This document shows, piece after piece, positions 24,208 through 32,029 of a stretch of DNA of 35,467 bases. A program made the position numbers and the translations under genes. Origin of the DNA: Armatimonadota bacterium (GTDB lineage Bacteria; Sysuimicrobiota; Sysuimicrobiia; Sysuimicrobiales; Kaftiobacteriaceae); the NCBI GenBank assembly GCA_016193565.1, contig JACPRY010000007.1, positions 1-35,467 on the forward strand, written 5' to 3'. A model generated the notes under the pieces. It worked only from the letters and a program-made list of their open reading frames with translations, searched no databases and had not been told where the DNA came from. Each line of letters begins with the position of its first letter. The first letter of the stretch is position 1.

Positions 24208-25158
24208 CTAGGAACCAGAAGGCGGAGGTTGAATGGGGCGCCGCACGCGGTACGCAAGCAGGAGCACTGCTCCACCAATGCCCCATGTGACGGCGAGAAA
24301 GATCGCGAGCCACCCCACCCCGGGAATGAGCGCGAGCACGCCGAGCACGACGGCGCCGATCACTGTGTCTCCAACGGGACTGGTCTGGCGCCGCATCGCA
24401 TCTCCCAGCCGGTTTCCCAGCAGCATCGAACTCGCCGCGAACCCAAAGACGGCAAGCAGCCCGACCGTGAGCGGCATCAACACCAGGGCGGGGATCCCCA
24501 CGATGCTGACGGCCAGCGTGACGGCAAGAAGCGGAAGGACAACCCAGACACCCAGCCCGGCGAGCAGCGCCTGGCCGGGCATCGCCGAGAGGCCATCGGC
24601 GATCCGTCGCAGTTGGTTCGGAACGAGCAGCGCGATCAGTGCGGTAAGCACAATGAACCCGACCGTCGCCCAGGCAGCCACCACGCGGACGACCGGACCC
24701 GGCCAGGACCAGTCCCAGCTCCAGGGGCGCCATCGCTCCCGCCACGTCGGCTGCGGGGGCGGCGTCGGCTGCTCCGACTGCGGTGGTTCGCTTCGGAAGA
24801 TCGAGCCCTGCGCGATGCGCCCTCTGACGACAGCCCCGGCCTCTTGCTGAACACGGCCGTTCACGGCGGCGACGTCTCCCTCGACCCGGGCCGTGCGATG
24901 CAGCGTGACGTTGCCGTTGAAGGTACGGACAGATCCGGTCACGGTTCCGCTGACGACAATGTCGCCGTTCATCGTGACGGCGTCGCCGCGCAACGTCCCG
25001 TTGACCTGGACGCGGCCGTTCATCGTCATCGCGAGTCCTTCGTGAACGGTGCCGGCGGGGATGATGATGTCACCGTTCATTTTCATGGTGACCCCCGCCG
25101 CCCCGGCCGCATCGGCGAGACCAAGGACAACCAGCATGATCATGAACCCGGCGCGCAT
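24208..25158 (-). CDS. Bactofilin-like repeat protein with C-terminal membrane domain
   Basis: A 316-residue protein. After an N-terminal signal (MLVVLGLADAAGAAG) come about five short beta-helix type repeats centred on 'MNGDI', 'MNGRV', 'MNGDI', 'FNGNV' and 'VNGRV', with 'GTV/GTL' turns, as in polymer-forming (bactofilin/DUF) proteins. A Pro/Trp-rich linker ('TPPPQPTWRERWRPWSW') leads to four or five transmembrane helices (about 150-300). The arrangement matches poorly known 'polymer-forming cytoskeletal / integral membrane' proteins of diderm bacteria. With a signal peptide the repeats would be outside the cytoplasm, unlike true bactofilins. ATG 25158 has gaggagg upstream. It closes the metG operon (11 bases after comB). 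Confidence 0.75.
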   Translation of the reverse strand: MRAGFMIMLVVLGLADAAGAAGVTMKMNGDIIIPAGTVHEGLAMTMNGRVQVNGTLRGDAVTMNGDIVVSGTVTGSVRTFNGNVTLHRTARVEGDVAAVNGRVQQEAGAVVRGRIAQGSIFRSEPPQSEQPTPPPQPTWRERWRPWSWDWSWPGPVVRVVAAWATVGFIVLTALIALLVPNQLRRIADGLSAMPGQALLAGLGVWVVLPLLAVTLAVSIVGIPALVLMPLTVGLLAVFGFAASSMLLGNRLGDAMRRQTSPVGDTVIGAVVLGVLALIPGVGWLAIFLAVTWGIGGAVLLLAYRVRRPIQPPPSGS

Positions 25159-25169
25159 AGCAGACCTCC

Positions 25170-25889
25170 TCAGGTCTCAGACTCGAGAATGACGAGTTCG
25201 CGTCCGAGTCTCGGCACCGCGCTGCTGCGGTCCCGCTCGGCGCAGTAGTCGACATCCTGGCTCAGCCCGAGCCGGATCACATTCTGTCCGGCCGCCGAGC
25301 GCCGGAACAGGACCAGCGGATCCGGTTCGCTGCGATACAGGCGCAGGGCTGCGTCGGTGCCGTCGGTCAGGGTCCACTCGTGAACGTCCATGAGGCGCGC
25401 GGCCAGATACCCGGCCGTGTAGGCGTCGTCGATTCCAAAGGCGCCCTCGCGTCCCGCGCACACGAGCGTGAGATCCGCGCGCTGCCCGGACGCCGCGTCC
25501 CACGCTTCCGAGCAGACCGCCGCGCCGTTGCGGAGTGCACCGACGAGCACGGGGCCATTCTGTTCCACCGCCCGGATCGCGGCCGTCCCGTTCGTGGTGA
25601 CAAAGATGACGGGGCGCCGCGCGACACTGGCCGTCGAGAGCTCGACGGGGGAGTTGCCATACTGAAACCCCGGTGGCGCGAGCCCTTCCAGCTCGCCGGC
25701 GAGCGCCGCGCCATCGTACCGCGACGCCATCCGCCGCGCCGCCGCGACGTCGGATGCGACGAGAATGCGCGAAGCGCCGCGCTCGACGAGTGTGATCAAC
25801 GAGGTGCTGGCCCGGATGACATCGATGACGATGCAGACTTGGCGGCCGGGCCGGACCAGTTGCGGCAGAAACGCCACATGGAGGTCCAC
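25170..25889 (-). CDS. comB: 2-phosphosulfolactate phosphatase (ComB family)
   Basis: A 239-residue enzyme of the ComB fold, which removes phosphate from (2R)-phospho-3-sulfolactate. Family signatures are 'IDVIRASTSLITLVERGA', 'ALAGELEGLAPPGFQYGNSP', 'FVTTNGTAAI' and 'CAGREGAFGIDDAYTAG'. In methanogens the pathway leads to coenzyme M; in bacteria it leads to sulfolactate, and many bacterial ComB proteins have no proven substrate. No ComA or ComC is in the window. GTG 25889 starts 7 bases after the M48 stop and gives the standard N-terminus; the track extension of 28 residues is Arg/Ser rich and lies inside the M48 gene. Confidence 0.85.
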   Translation of the reverse strand: MDLHVAFLPQLVRPGRQVCIVIDVIRASTSLITLVERGASRILVASDVAAARRMASRYDGAALAGELEGLAPPGFQYGNSPVELSTASVARRPVIFVTTNGTAAIRAVEQNGPVLVGALRNGAAVCSEAWDAASGQRADLTLVCAGREGAFGIDDAYTAGYLAARLMDVHEWTLTDGTDAALRLYRSEPDPLVLFRRSAAGQNVIRLGLSQDVDYCAERDRSSAVPRLGRELVILESET

Positions 25890-25896
25890 GGACGCG

Positions 25897-26994
25897 TTAT
25901 CCGTTGAGCTTTCGTGTGCGGATGTCCTGCTCGATGACCCAGCGCAGCTTCGCCTGGATCGACACGGCGGCATCCGCGGCCGTCGTCCCCAGGAATGCGG
26001 CGTCGCCCGGCGTGACGGTAATAACCAGGGCGCCCCCGCCGAAAATCCCGGGGCCTCCCTCGACGGCGCGCGAGGTCACCTCAAACGGCTGCGGGTCGGT
26101 ATTGAAGAACCGATCCAACCGTGCGGCGGCGGTCTGCACGCGATCCGGATCCGGCAGACGCAGCACCAACGTGTCGTTGACGAATAGTTCTCCGATGGGC
26201 CGGCCCTGCTCCGCGATCGTCCGCGTGGTCAGCCGGAGGTAGTTGGCCGCGATACGGCGGATGATGGGGATGCCGCGCCGGCGCAAATCGTCCTCGAGAT
26301 ACGCCACCCGTTCTTCGACCATCGGGTGGGCCCGGAAGATGCCGAGATCGACCTTGGGCTGCCATCGCTCGTCACGCAGCACGCGCTCCATGACGGTCAG
26401 GATGGCCACTGGAGTGTATCTCGTGTTCAGCAAGTAGGCGATTGAAGCGAGGTCGGCGTCGCGCTCGAGCTCTCGCGTGTAGCCGCTCAGCATGCTCGTC
26501 CCGACCAGTTGCGCGCCCTGCGCGAGGTTCGCATCCCGCGTGACCAGGGCGATGATCAACGTCCAGAACGCCGCCTGATTGCTGCGCCGGATCATCTCCA
26601 GCTGGTGCCGGTGCGCGGCGTGCGCAATCTCGTGCGCGAGGACCGCGGCGAGTTCGTGATCCGAGCGGACGAACGACAGCATCGCTTTCGTCACATAGAT
26701 GAAGCCGCCGGGAAGGGACACGGCATTCGCGAAATCGAGATCGATGACCTTGAACGTATACGGGAGGCCCGGGCGGTCGGACGCCGCGGCCACCTCGGTG
26801 CCGATGCGCGAGACGCGCTCGACGATCGCCGGGTCGGTGATGACCTTGTACTCTGCCTCCAGCTGCCGGGCATACACCCGGCCGAGCTGGACCTCCCGCT
26901 CATCGGCGTCCGCCGCGGCGGCGGGAAGCGATCCCAGGAGCAGGGCGACGATCAGCAGCAACCAGAACGCGTGATGGAATCTCAGTAGTTTCAT
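25897..26994 (-). CDS. M48 family metalloprotease (BepA-like), exported
   Basis: A 365-residue zinc protease. A signal peptide (FWLLLIVALLLGSLPAAAADA) is followed by the M48 core: 'VSLPGGFIYVTKAML', zinc motif 'HEIAHAAHRH' (HEXXH at 121-125), and 'RELERDAD' with the third ligand Glu. A second part (from about 230) has no TPR repeats but two predicted beta domains, unlike E. coli BepA. It likely acts in the periplasm on misfolded envelope proteins. It lies 12 bases after metG with only a weak SD (acgag), suggesting coupling. No transmembrane anchor besides the signal is visible. Confidence 0.88.
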   Translation of the reverse strand: MKLLRFHHAFWLLLIVALLLGSLPAAAADADEREVQLGRVYARQLEAEYKVITDPAIVERVSRIGTEVAAASDRPGLPYTFKVIDLDFANAVSLPGGFIYVTKAMLSFVRSDHELAAVLAHEIAHAAHRHQLEMIRRSNQAAFWTLIIALVTRDANLAQGAQLVGTSMLSGYTRELERDADLASIAYLLNTRYTPVAILTVMERVLRDERWQPKVDLGIFRAHPMVEERVAYLEDDLRRRGIPIIRRIAANYLRLTTRTIAEQGRPIGELFVNDTLVLRLPDPDRVQTAAARLDRFFNTDPQPFEVTSRAVEGGPGIFGGGALVITVTPGDAAFLGTTAADAAVSIQAKLRWVIEQDIRTRKLNG

Positions 26995-27006
26995 CTCGTA
27001 GAAAGT

Positions 27007-28941
27007 CTAACTGATCTTTGCTCCCTTCGGCGCGTCCTTTTCCACTGTTAGCAGGGCCACCTTGCCCTCCCACTCCGCCGCCAGCAGCATCCCCTGCGAC
27101 TGGATGCCGCGCACCCGGCGCGGTTCGAGGTTGGCGAGCACGATGATGCGTTTCCCCACGAGATCGTCCGGCTGGTAGAAGGGGATCAGTCCGGTTGCGA
27201 GTGTCCGCACGTCACCGCCGATATCCACCTTGATCTCGATGAGCTTGTCGGTCCCAGGCACGCGCGTGGCCGAGACGATCTCTCCCACGCGGATGTCGAG
27301 CTTCTTGAACTCTTCGATGTTGATCGTGTTGTCCACCTTGGGTCCTCCGATCTGCTGTGTCTTCTCCGCTGTGGTCCCCTTGGTTTCGATGCGCGGGAAC
27401 ACCGGCGCACCCGGTCGCACGGGCGTGCCCGCCTTGAGGCGGCTCCAGCGCGTCGCATCCTCGAGCCGCTGCGTGCCGAGCGGCGTCTCGATCCCGAGCT
27501 GCGTCCAGATGATGGCCGCCGCACTCGGCAGCCAGGGTGAGACCAGGATCGTCGCGATGCGCAACGCATCCAGCGTGTTGTAGAGCACCGTCCCGGCGCG
27601 CTCGCGGTCGGTGCGGACCGCGGTCCAGGGCGCCTCGGTGTCGATGTACTTGTTCGCCACGCCCAGCAGCCGCCAGATCTCTTCTAGTGCGCCTTTGAAG
27701 TCCTGGCGATCGATGTAGCCCCCGATCGCCGACGCGACGTTCACCGCGGTCTCGCGGAGCGAGCCATCCCCGCCGCGCTCGTCGCCTTGGGTGGGAACCT
27801 TGCCCTCAAAGTGCCGCTCAATCTGCGGCAGCGTGCGGTTCAGCAGGTTGCCGTAGTCGTTGGCCAGGTCGGCGTTGAACCGGTGCACCAGCGCTGCGCG
27901 GCTGAAGTCCCCATCCTCTCCGAACGGGATCTCGCGGAGCAGGAAGTACCGGATCGCATCGACGCACACCTCGATGGCCGCTCCGGAGGCCGCCGCGAGT
28001 TCCTTGGCCACCTGGCCGGGATCGATGACGTTGCCGAGCGTCTTGCTGATCTTCTGGCCCTCCACGGTGATGAACCCGTGGACCAGGACCTGGCGCGGCG
28101 GTTCCACGCCGGCCGAGATCAGCATGGCCGGCCACAGGAGCGAGTGGAAGCGGTTGATGTCCTTACCGATCAGGTGATGGCTGGCCTGCCACCAGGCGCC
28201 AAATGCCTCGTCCTTCCCCCCGAAACCGATGGCGGAGATGTAGTTGGTCAGCGCATCAAACCAGACGTAGATCACGTGCGTCGGATCGCCGGGCACCGGA
28301 ATGCCCCACGACAGTTTCTCGAGCGGCCGCGAGACCGAGATGTCCTCAAGGGAGTCGATCAAGTTCAGCATCTCGCCGTAGCGGCTGGCCGGGACTACGA
28401 AATCTCGGCGCTCTTCGAAGAGCCGGCGCAGCTGTGACCGGTATTTGGACAGACGGAAGAAGTAGTTCTCTTCTTCGATCACGATCGGCTCGGCGTCGTG
28501 GGCGGGACACTTGCCGTCCACCAGGTCGCTCTTCGTCACGAACGCCTCGTGACCGACGCAGTACAGCGCCTGGTAGTTCTTCTTGTAGAAATCGCCCGCG
28601 GCCGCCACGCGCTTCCAGATCGCCTCCACGCCCCGGGCGTGTCGGGGTTCTGTCGTACGGATAAAGTCATCGATGGAGAGATTCAACAGCGTCGCGAGTT
28701 CGCGGAACCGCCCCGCGTTCTCGTCCACGAATTCTCGCACAGGCTTGCCGGCCGCGGCCGCCGAGGTGGCGTTCTTCTGGCCGTGCTCATCGGTTCCGGT
28801 GAGGAAATAGACTTCGGCGCCCCGCAGCCGGTAAAATCTCGCGAGCACGTCGGCAATGATCTTCTCGTACGCGTGCCCGATGTGCGGGCTCGCGTTCACG
28901 TAGTCGATTGCGGTTGTGATGTAGTACCTGTTGTCGCTCAC
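27007..28941 (-). CDS. metG: Methionine--tRNA ligase
   Basis: A 644-residue class I synthetase that charges initiator and elongator tRNA-Met. The HIGH motif is 'PHIGHAY', the KMSKS motif 'KISKTLGNV'. The CP1 knuckle ('YCVGHEAFVTKSDLVDGKCPAHD') keeps one Cys from each half of the usual pair, so this is the reduced-zinc type seen in Thermus-like enzymes. The C-terminal ~110 residues ('FKKLDIRVGEIV...TDKLIEIKVDIGG') form the dimerising tRNA-binding (Trbp111-like) domain. GTG 28941 is preferred to the track GTG 28950 because gaggtga lies five bases before it. It is the first gene after the T-box leader and heads a four-gene operon. Confidence 0.96.
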   Translation of the reverse strand: MSDNRYYITTAIDYVNASPHIGHAYEKIIADVLARFYRLRGAEVYFLTGTDEHGQKNATSAAAAGKPVREFVDENAGRFRELATLLNLSIDDFIRTTEPRHARGVEAIWKRVAAAGDFYKKNYQALYCVGHEAFVTKSDLVDGKCPAHDAEPIVIEEENYFFRLSKYRSQLRRLFEERRDFVVPASRYGEMLNLIDSLEDISVSRPLEKLSWGIPVPGDPTHVIYVWFDALTNYISAIGFGGKDEAFGAWWQASHHLIGKDINRFHSLLWPAMLISAGVEPPRQVLVHGFITVEGQKISKTLGNVIDPGQVAKELAAASGAAIEVCVDAIRYFLLREIPFGEDGDFSRAALVHRFNADLANDYGNLLNRTLPQIERHFEGKVPTQGDERGGDGSLRETAVNVASAIGGYIDRQDFKGALEEIWRLLGVANKYIDTEAPWTAVRTDRERAGTVLYNTLDALRIATILVSPWLPSAAAIIWTQLGIETPLGTQRLEDATRWSRLKAGTPVRPGAPVFPRIETKGTTAEKTQQIGGPKVDNTINIEEFKKLDIRVGEIVSATRVPGTDKLIEIKVDIGGDVRTLATGLIPFYQPDDLVGKRIIVLANLEPRRVRGIQSQGMLLAAEWEGKVALLTVEKDAPKGAKIS

Positions 28942-28979
28942 CGCACTCACCTCAACCCAAGAACCATTCGCTTGTCACC

Positions 28980-29007
28980 GTTCCCCGTTCCCGGTTCCCC
29001 GTTCCCG
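28980..29007. repeat. Heptamer tandem repeat (GTTCCCN family)
   Basis: Four contiguous 7-mers, gttcccc, gttcccg, gttcccc, gttcccg, lie between the T-box terminator and the metG ribosome site. On the transcript they read as gggaac repeats. The unit differs from the ATTCACN family but has the same length. Confidence 0.8.
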
Positions 29008-29010
29008 GAA

Positions 29011-29044
29011 AACAAAAGCCTCTCATCCCCATGGGACGAGAGGC
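29011..29044 (-). terminator. T-box terminator hairpin of metG
   Basis: On the minus strand gcctctcgtccc-atg-gggatgagaggc (12 bp, one G-U) is followed by ttttgtttt. Its 5' strand contains ctcgtc, which can instead pair with gacgag before the T-box, so the terminator and the antiterminator exclude each other. Confidence 0.9.
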
Positions 29045-29147
29045 AGTGCTCTCGTGGTACCACCCAAATCTCTGCTCGTCACAGGTACGGGGAACTCACT
29101 CCCGATACCCTGGCTCGTTCACGGTAGCCATCCGGCGGGCCCTACTT

Positions 29148-29210
29148 GGTGAATGGTGACTGGTGAATAGTGAATGGTCTTTGATTCACCATTCACGATT
29201 CACTATTCAC
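29148..29210. repeat. Heptamer inverted repeat inside the T-box
   Basis: Left arm ggtgaatggtgactggtgaatagtgaatggt and right arm attcaccattcacgattcactattcac (described here by unit: GTGAATN) face each other around a short ctttg loop. The 27-base arms differ at four places, some of which G-U pairs would allow, so the leader RNA can form a long hairpin. The same heptamer family occurs at 9177-9230. Confidence 0.8.
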
Positions 29211-29329
29211 TTTTTGGGGCCGCAGCTCTGGAGCCATGTTCACCGCCGACCTCCCGCCGGCTTTCACCTCTCCGGCTCGCTCTGAGGATCGGACGACGGC
29301 TACTCCCGCTCCGTCACCGCTTTGGCGCC

Positions 29330-29358
29330 ATTCTAGGAGGATGGGGTGCGGCTGTCAA
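29330..29358 (-). promoter_or_regulatory. Promoter of the metG operon
   Basis: On the minus strand a perfect ttgaca (29353-29358), a 17-base spacer and tagaat (29330-29335) make the strongest vegetative promoter in the window. Transcription would start near 29323, at the base of T-box Stem I. The 120 bases upstream, to the end of the HAD gene, hold nothing else recognisable. Confidence 0.88.
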
Positions 29359-29480
29359 TCTCTGGGACTGTCTGATAGTGGGTCAATTTGAAGAACGGCG
29401 TGCGCTGCGAGTTCCCGAGTGCCTATGGCCCCGTGCCGTAACTCGTCCGGACCGAGTTCGTCTCAAAAACTGGCTCCACG

Positions 29481-30173
29481 TCACAGGCGTGAACCAACGG
29501 CAGGCAGCACCTCCCGCAGATCCGTGATCCGCAGGCAATCCACGCCGACGTGCCGTTCATCTCGATCGATGAAGATCGGCGAGATGCCGGCCTGCCGGGC
29601 TCCGACCACGTCGGCTTCGTAACTGTCTCCAATATGGACGGCTTCGTCCGGACGGCATCCAGCGCGGTCCAGCGCGAGCCGGAAGATCTTCGGGTCAGGC
29701 TTGTCGGCTCGCGCCTCTTGTGAATACGTCACCGTGTTGAAATCGCGCGTTAAGCCAAGCTGCTGCAGCCGCTCCAACATCTCGTCCACGTTATTGGAGA
29801 TGATGCCTAACTGATAACCATTCGACCGCAACGCCTGTAGGGTCTCGCGGACATCTGGATAGAGATGGTACCAGTCTGGCCGCCCGAATCCAGCGTTGAT
29901 CGCATCGGCCAGGACACCCCGCGGGTCATCGATTCCGAGTCGTTCAAAGATAAGTCCATCGTACCGACGCCAGTACTCCCGCATCCGGCCATGGTAGTCG
30001 TAGATGTTCAGCCTGCCCGCCGTCTCATTGGCGATCTGGAACGCCTCCCCAAATGCCGCGGGATTCGGAGTGAATCCCAGCTCCTTCAGCAGGTGGAGCC
30101 AAATCCGTTCCGGCGGCGGATCCACGTAGGCCAGCGTGCCGCCATAATCAAAGAAGATGACCTTCGGTCTCAA
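29481..30173 (-). CDS. HAD-superfamily hydrolase (subfamily IA)
   Basis: A 230-residue phosphatase-type enzyme. Motif I is 'FFDYGGTL' (nucleophile Asp, but second Asp replaced by Gly: DYGGT rather than DxDGT), motif II 'IISNN', motif III 'KPDPKIF' and motif IV 'GDSYEADVVGA'. The DYGGT form is common in a subgroup of HAD-IA proteins of unknown substrate. A helical cap follows motif I. The TTG start overlaps the stop of the DapA-like gene (TTGA). It is the last gene of the operon that begins at the mrfA-like helicase. Confidence 0.82.
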   Translation of the reverse strand: MRPKVIFFDYGGTLAYVDPPPERIWLHLLKELGFTPNPAAFGEAFQIANETAGRLNIYDYHGRMREYWRRYDGLIFERLGIDDPRGVLADAINAGFGRPDWYHLYPDVRETLQALRSNGYQLGIISNNVDEMLERLQQLGLTRDFNTVTYSQEARADKPDPKIFRLALDRAGCRPDEAVHIGDSYEADVVGARQAGISPIFIDRDERHVGVDCLRITDLREVLPAVGSRL

Positions 30174-31330
30174 AGCAACCCAGCGGACGTGAGAAGGGTC
30201 CGCAGCCGGCTCCGGCCTTCGTCGGTAAGCGGCGGCGCGGGAGCCCGGATGATGGGTTTAGGAATCAGGCCCAGGATGGCCATGGCCTCCTTCACCACGA
30301 CGAAGAAGGGCGCGTCGAGCTGGTACAGCGTTGCGAGTTCCAGGCGGGCGCGCATCAGGGCTGCGGCTTCCTCAATTCGCCCCTTCCGGTATGCCTCGTA
30401 CACGGCGACCGACAGCTGCGGAGCGAAGTTCGCGATCGCCGGGATCGCTCCGTCGCCGCCAGACAGCAGTGTGTTAAGCAAGTGAAATTCGAACCCGCAC
30501 AATACGCTGAACTCCGGCTTCACCGGTTTGAGCCGCGCAATCACCTCGTGGATGTGGCTCACGCTATCGATCGTCTCCTTGATCCCGAGCACGTTCGCGT
30601 GAACCTGCGCAAGCTTCGCCACGAGCGGCGCCGGAATGATGCGCCCGATGACGGCCGGGAAGTGATAGATGAGGACCGGAAGTTCGACCGCCCGGGCGAC
30701 TGCGCCGATGTGCGTCTCAATCGCCGTATCGTTCGGACTCCAGTAGTATGGCGGGATGACGACCACGCCGTCGGCGCCGATCTCCTGGACGTGGCGCGCC
30801 AGGGCGACGGCTTCGTCCGTGGAGGTGGATAGACAACCGACGAGCACCGGCACGCGGCCGTTCACCTGCCGGACCACCAGCCTCGCAAACTCCCGCCGCT
30901 CGTCCGCCGAGAGATGCATCGCCTCACCCGTGCTGCCGAGCGCCAAGATGCCGTGGACGCCGCCCGCGATGAGAAACTCGATCTGTCTCTCGCTGGCGGC
31001 GTCGTCGATGCGGCCGCCTTCATCAAAGAGAGTCACAAGCGGCGGAATCACCCCGCTAAATCGTGCCACCGACGTGCTCTCCTTCAGCGCGCGCAGGTGC
31101 TCCTGAACGTAGCGCTGTGCTTCCGTTTCATACGCTTTGGGAACCAGAATGTCCCCCCACACGCCGATGGCACCACGGATCACCTCGCCGTAACCCGGAA
31201 CCTGCCGGCTGCGGACCAGCACGGGGATACCGGTGTCTTCGAGGATCCGCTGCACCAGCAGCGCTTCGGATTCGCTGACCGCCTGGTGCACGCGGGCGTA
31301 GTCATCGGGCAGCGGGATCCAGCGTCGCAT
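30170..31330 (-). CDS. DUF2007-like domain fused to a DapA-family aldolase/lyase
   Basis: A 386-residue protein of two parts. Residues about 14-80 ('VHQAVSESEALLVQRILEDTGIPVLVRS..VWGDILVPKAYETEAQRYV') look like the DUF2007 putative signal-transducing domain. Residues about 92-386 are a complete DapA/NAL TIM barrel: 'GVIPPLVTLFDEGGRID', 'LGSTGEAMHLS', Tyr in 'LIYHFP' (222) and Schiff-base Lys in 'LGIKETIDS' (251). The barrel normally cleaves or forms a C-C bond next to pyruvate; 'YHFP' instead of 'YNIP' and no nearby lysine genes argue against true dihydrodipicolinate synthase. ATG starts one base after the rsmI stop and the stop overlaps the HAD gene, so the fusion is the natural gene, not a track artefact. 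Confidence 0.82.
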   Translation of the reverse strand: MRRWIPLPDDYARVHQAVSESEALLVQRILEDTGIPVLVRSRQVPGYGEVIRGAIGVWGDILVPKAYETEAQRYVQEHLRALKESTSVARFSGVIPPLVTLFDEGGRIDDAASERQIEFLIAGGVHGILALGSTGEAMHLSADERREFARLVVRQVNGRVPVLVGCLSTSTDEAVALARHVQEIGADGVVVIPPYYWSPNDTAIETHIGAVARAVELPVLIYHFPAVIGRIIPAPLVAKLAQVHANVLGIKETIDSVSHIHEVIARLKPVKPEFSVLCGFEFHLLNTLLSGGDGAIPAIANFAPQLSVAVYEAYRKGRIEEAAALMRARLELATLYQLDAPFFVVVKEAMAILGLIPKPIIRAPAPPLTDEGRSRLRTLLTSAGLL

Positions 31331-31331
31331 C

Positions 31332-32018
31332 TCAGCCCCGACGTCGCGTAGCCCCGGCTACCACGATCGTGAACTCGCCGCGAGGCTCGGTGCCGCTGAA
31401 ATGCTGAAGCACCTCGGTCACGGTTCCCCGAATCACTTCCTCGAATCGTTTCGTGAGTTCTCGCGTGATCGCGACCTGCCTGTCTCCGAGCACTTCGCGC
31501 AGATCCTCGAGCATGTCGCGCAGACGATGCAGTGATTCGAACAACACCAGCGTCCAGGGGACCGCGGCGATCTCTCCTAGGACCCGCTTCCGCTGGCCGG
31601 ATTTCCGTGGGAGAAATCCCAGAAAGACAAAGCGATCGGTCGGCAGCCCAGACACCGCCAGGGCCGCAGTGACGGCGCTGGGGCCGGGCACGGCGACCAC
31701 GGGTATTCCACGCGCCGTGGCCTCATGGACGATCACGTATCCGGGATCGGACAGCGCAGGCGTCCCGGCATCCGACACAAGCGCGATGGACGCGCCTGCT
31801 TCCAGCCGTGGCAGCAGTTCGGCCGTCCGCCGGCGCTCGTTGTGCTCATGGTAGCTCACCAACGGCTTCGCGATGCCGTAATGTGTGAGCAGTAGACGCG
31901 TGTGCCGGGTGTCCTCGCACGCGATGAGATCGACTTCGTTGAGGATGCGCAGCGCGCGCAGGGTGAGGTCTTCTAGATTGCCGATCGGCGTCCCGACAAC
32001 GTACAGGGTGCCGGCCAT
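31332..32018 (-). CDS. rsmI: 16S rRNA (cytidine1402-2'-O)-methyltransferase
   Basis: A 228-residue SAM-dependent tetrapyrrole-methylase-fold enzyme that methylates the 2'-O of C1402 in 16S rRNA. The family sequence 'GTLYVVGTPIGNLEDLTLRAL' is at the N-terminus, followed by 'ACEDTRHTRLLL', 'LVSDAGTPALSDPG', 'VVAVPGPSAVTAALAVSGLP', 'FLGFLPRKSGQR' and 'EVIRGTVTEVL'. It lacks the ~50-residue C-terminal extension found in E. coli RsmI, as in many shorter homologues. It follows the SLOG gene by 11 bases and ends one base before the DUF2007-DapA gene. Confidence 0.95.
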   Translation of the reverse strand: MAGTLYVVGTPIGNLEDLTLRALRILNEVDLIACEDTRHTRLLLTHYGIAKPLVSYHEHNERRRTAELLPRLEAGASIALVSDAGTPALSDPGYVIVHEATARGIPVVAVPGPSAVTAALAVSGLPTDRFVFLGFLPRKSGQRKRVLGEIAAVPWTLVLFESLHRLRDMLEDLREVLGDRQVAITRELTKRFEEVIRGTVTEVLQHFSGTEPRGEFTIVVAGATRRRG

Positions 32019-32029
32019 CTCTCGCCCGC

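Larger units (their letters stand above)
29011..29323 (-). promoter_or_regulatory. T-box riboswitch, methionine-specific
   Basis: A leader of about 310 bases before metG. The T-box sequence ttgggtggtaccac lies at 29054-29067 and is followed by the terminator. Stem I has an agtag stretch, the distal 'gccggagaggtgaaagccgg' type loop, and the specifier region gaacATGgctc, with ATG at 29235-29237 matching methionine. Uncharged tRNA-Met should bind the specifier and its CCA end should bind the T-box bulge, favouring the antiterminator (gacgag/ctcgtc). The codon frame is taken with one base after gaa, and it agrees with the gene. The linker after Stem I is filled by a heptamer repeat hairpin rather than recognisable Stem II/III elements. 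Confidence 0.92.

Noticed and set aside
24229-25248. 339-aa plus ORF across the bactofilin-like gene
   Set aside because: Antisense shadow with His/Arg/Asp bias, no recognisable domain.
28498-29127. 209-aa plus ORF over the metG 5' end and leader
   Set aside because: Covers metG codons and the T-box on the other strand; the composition is not protein-like.
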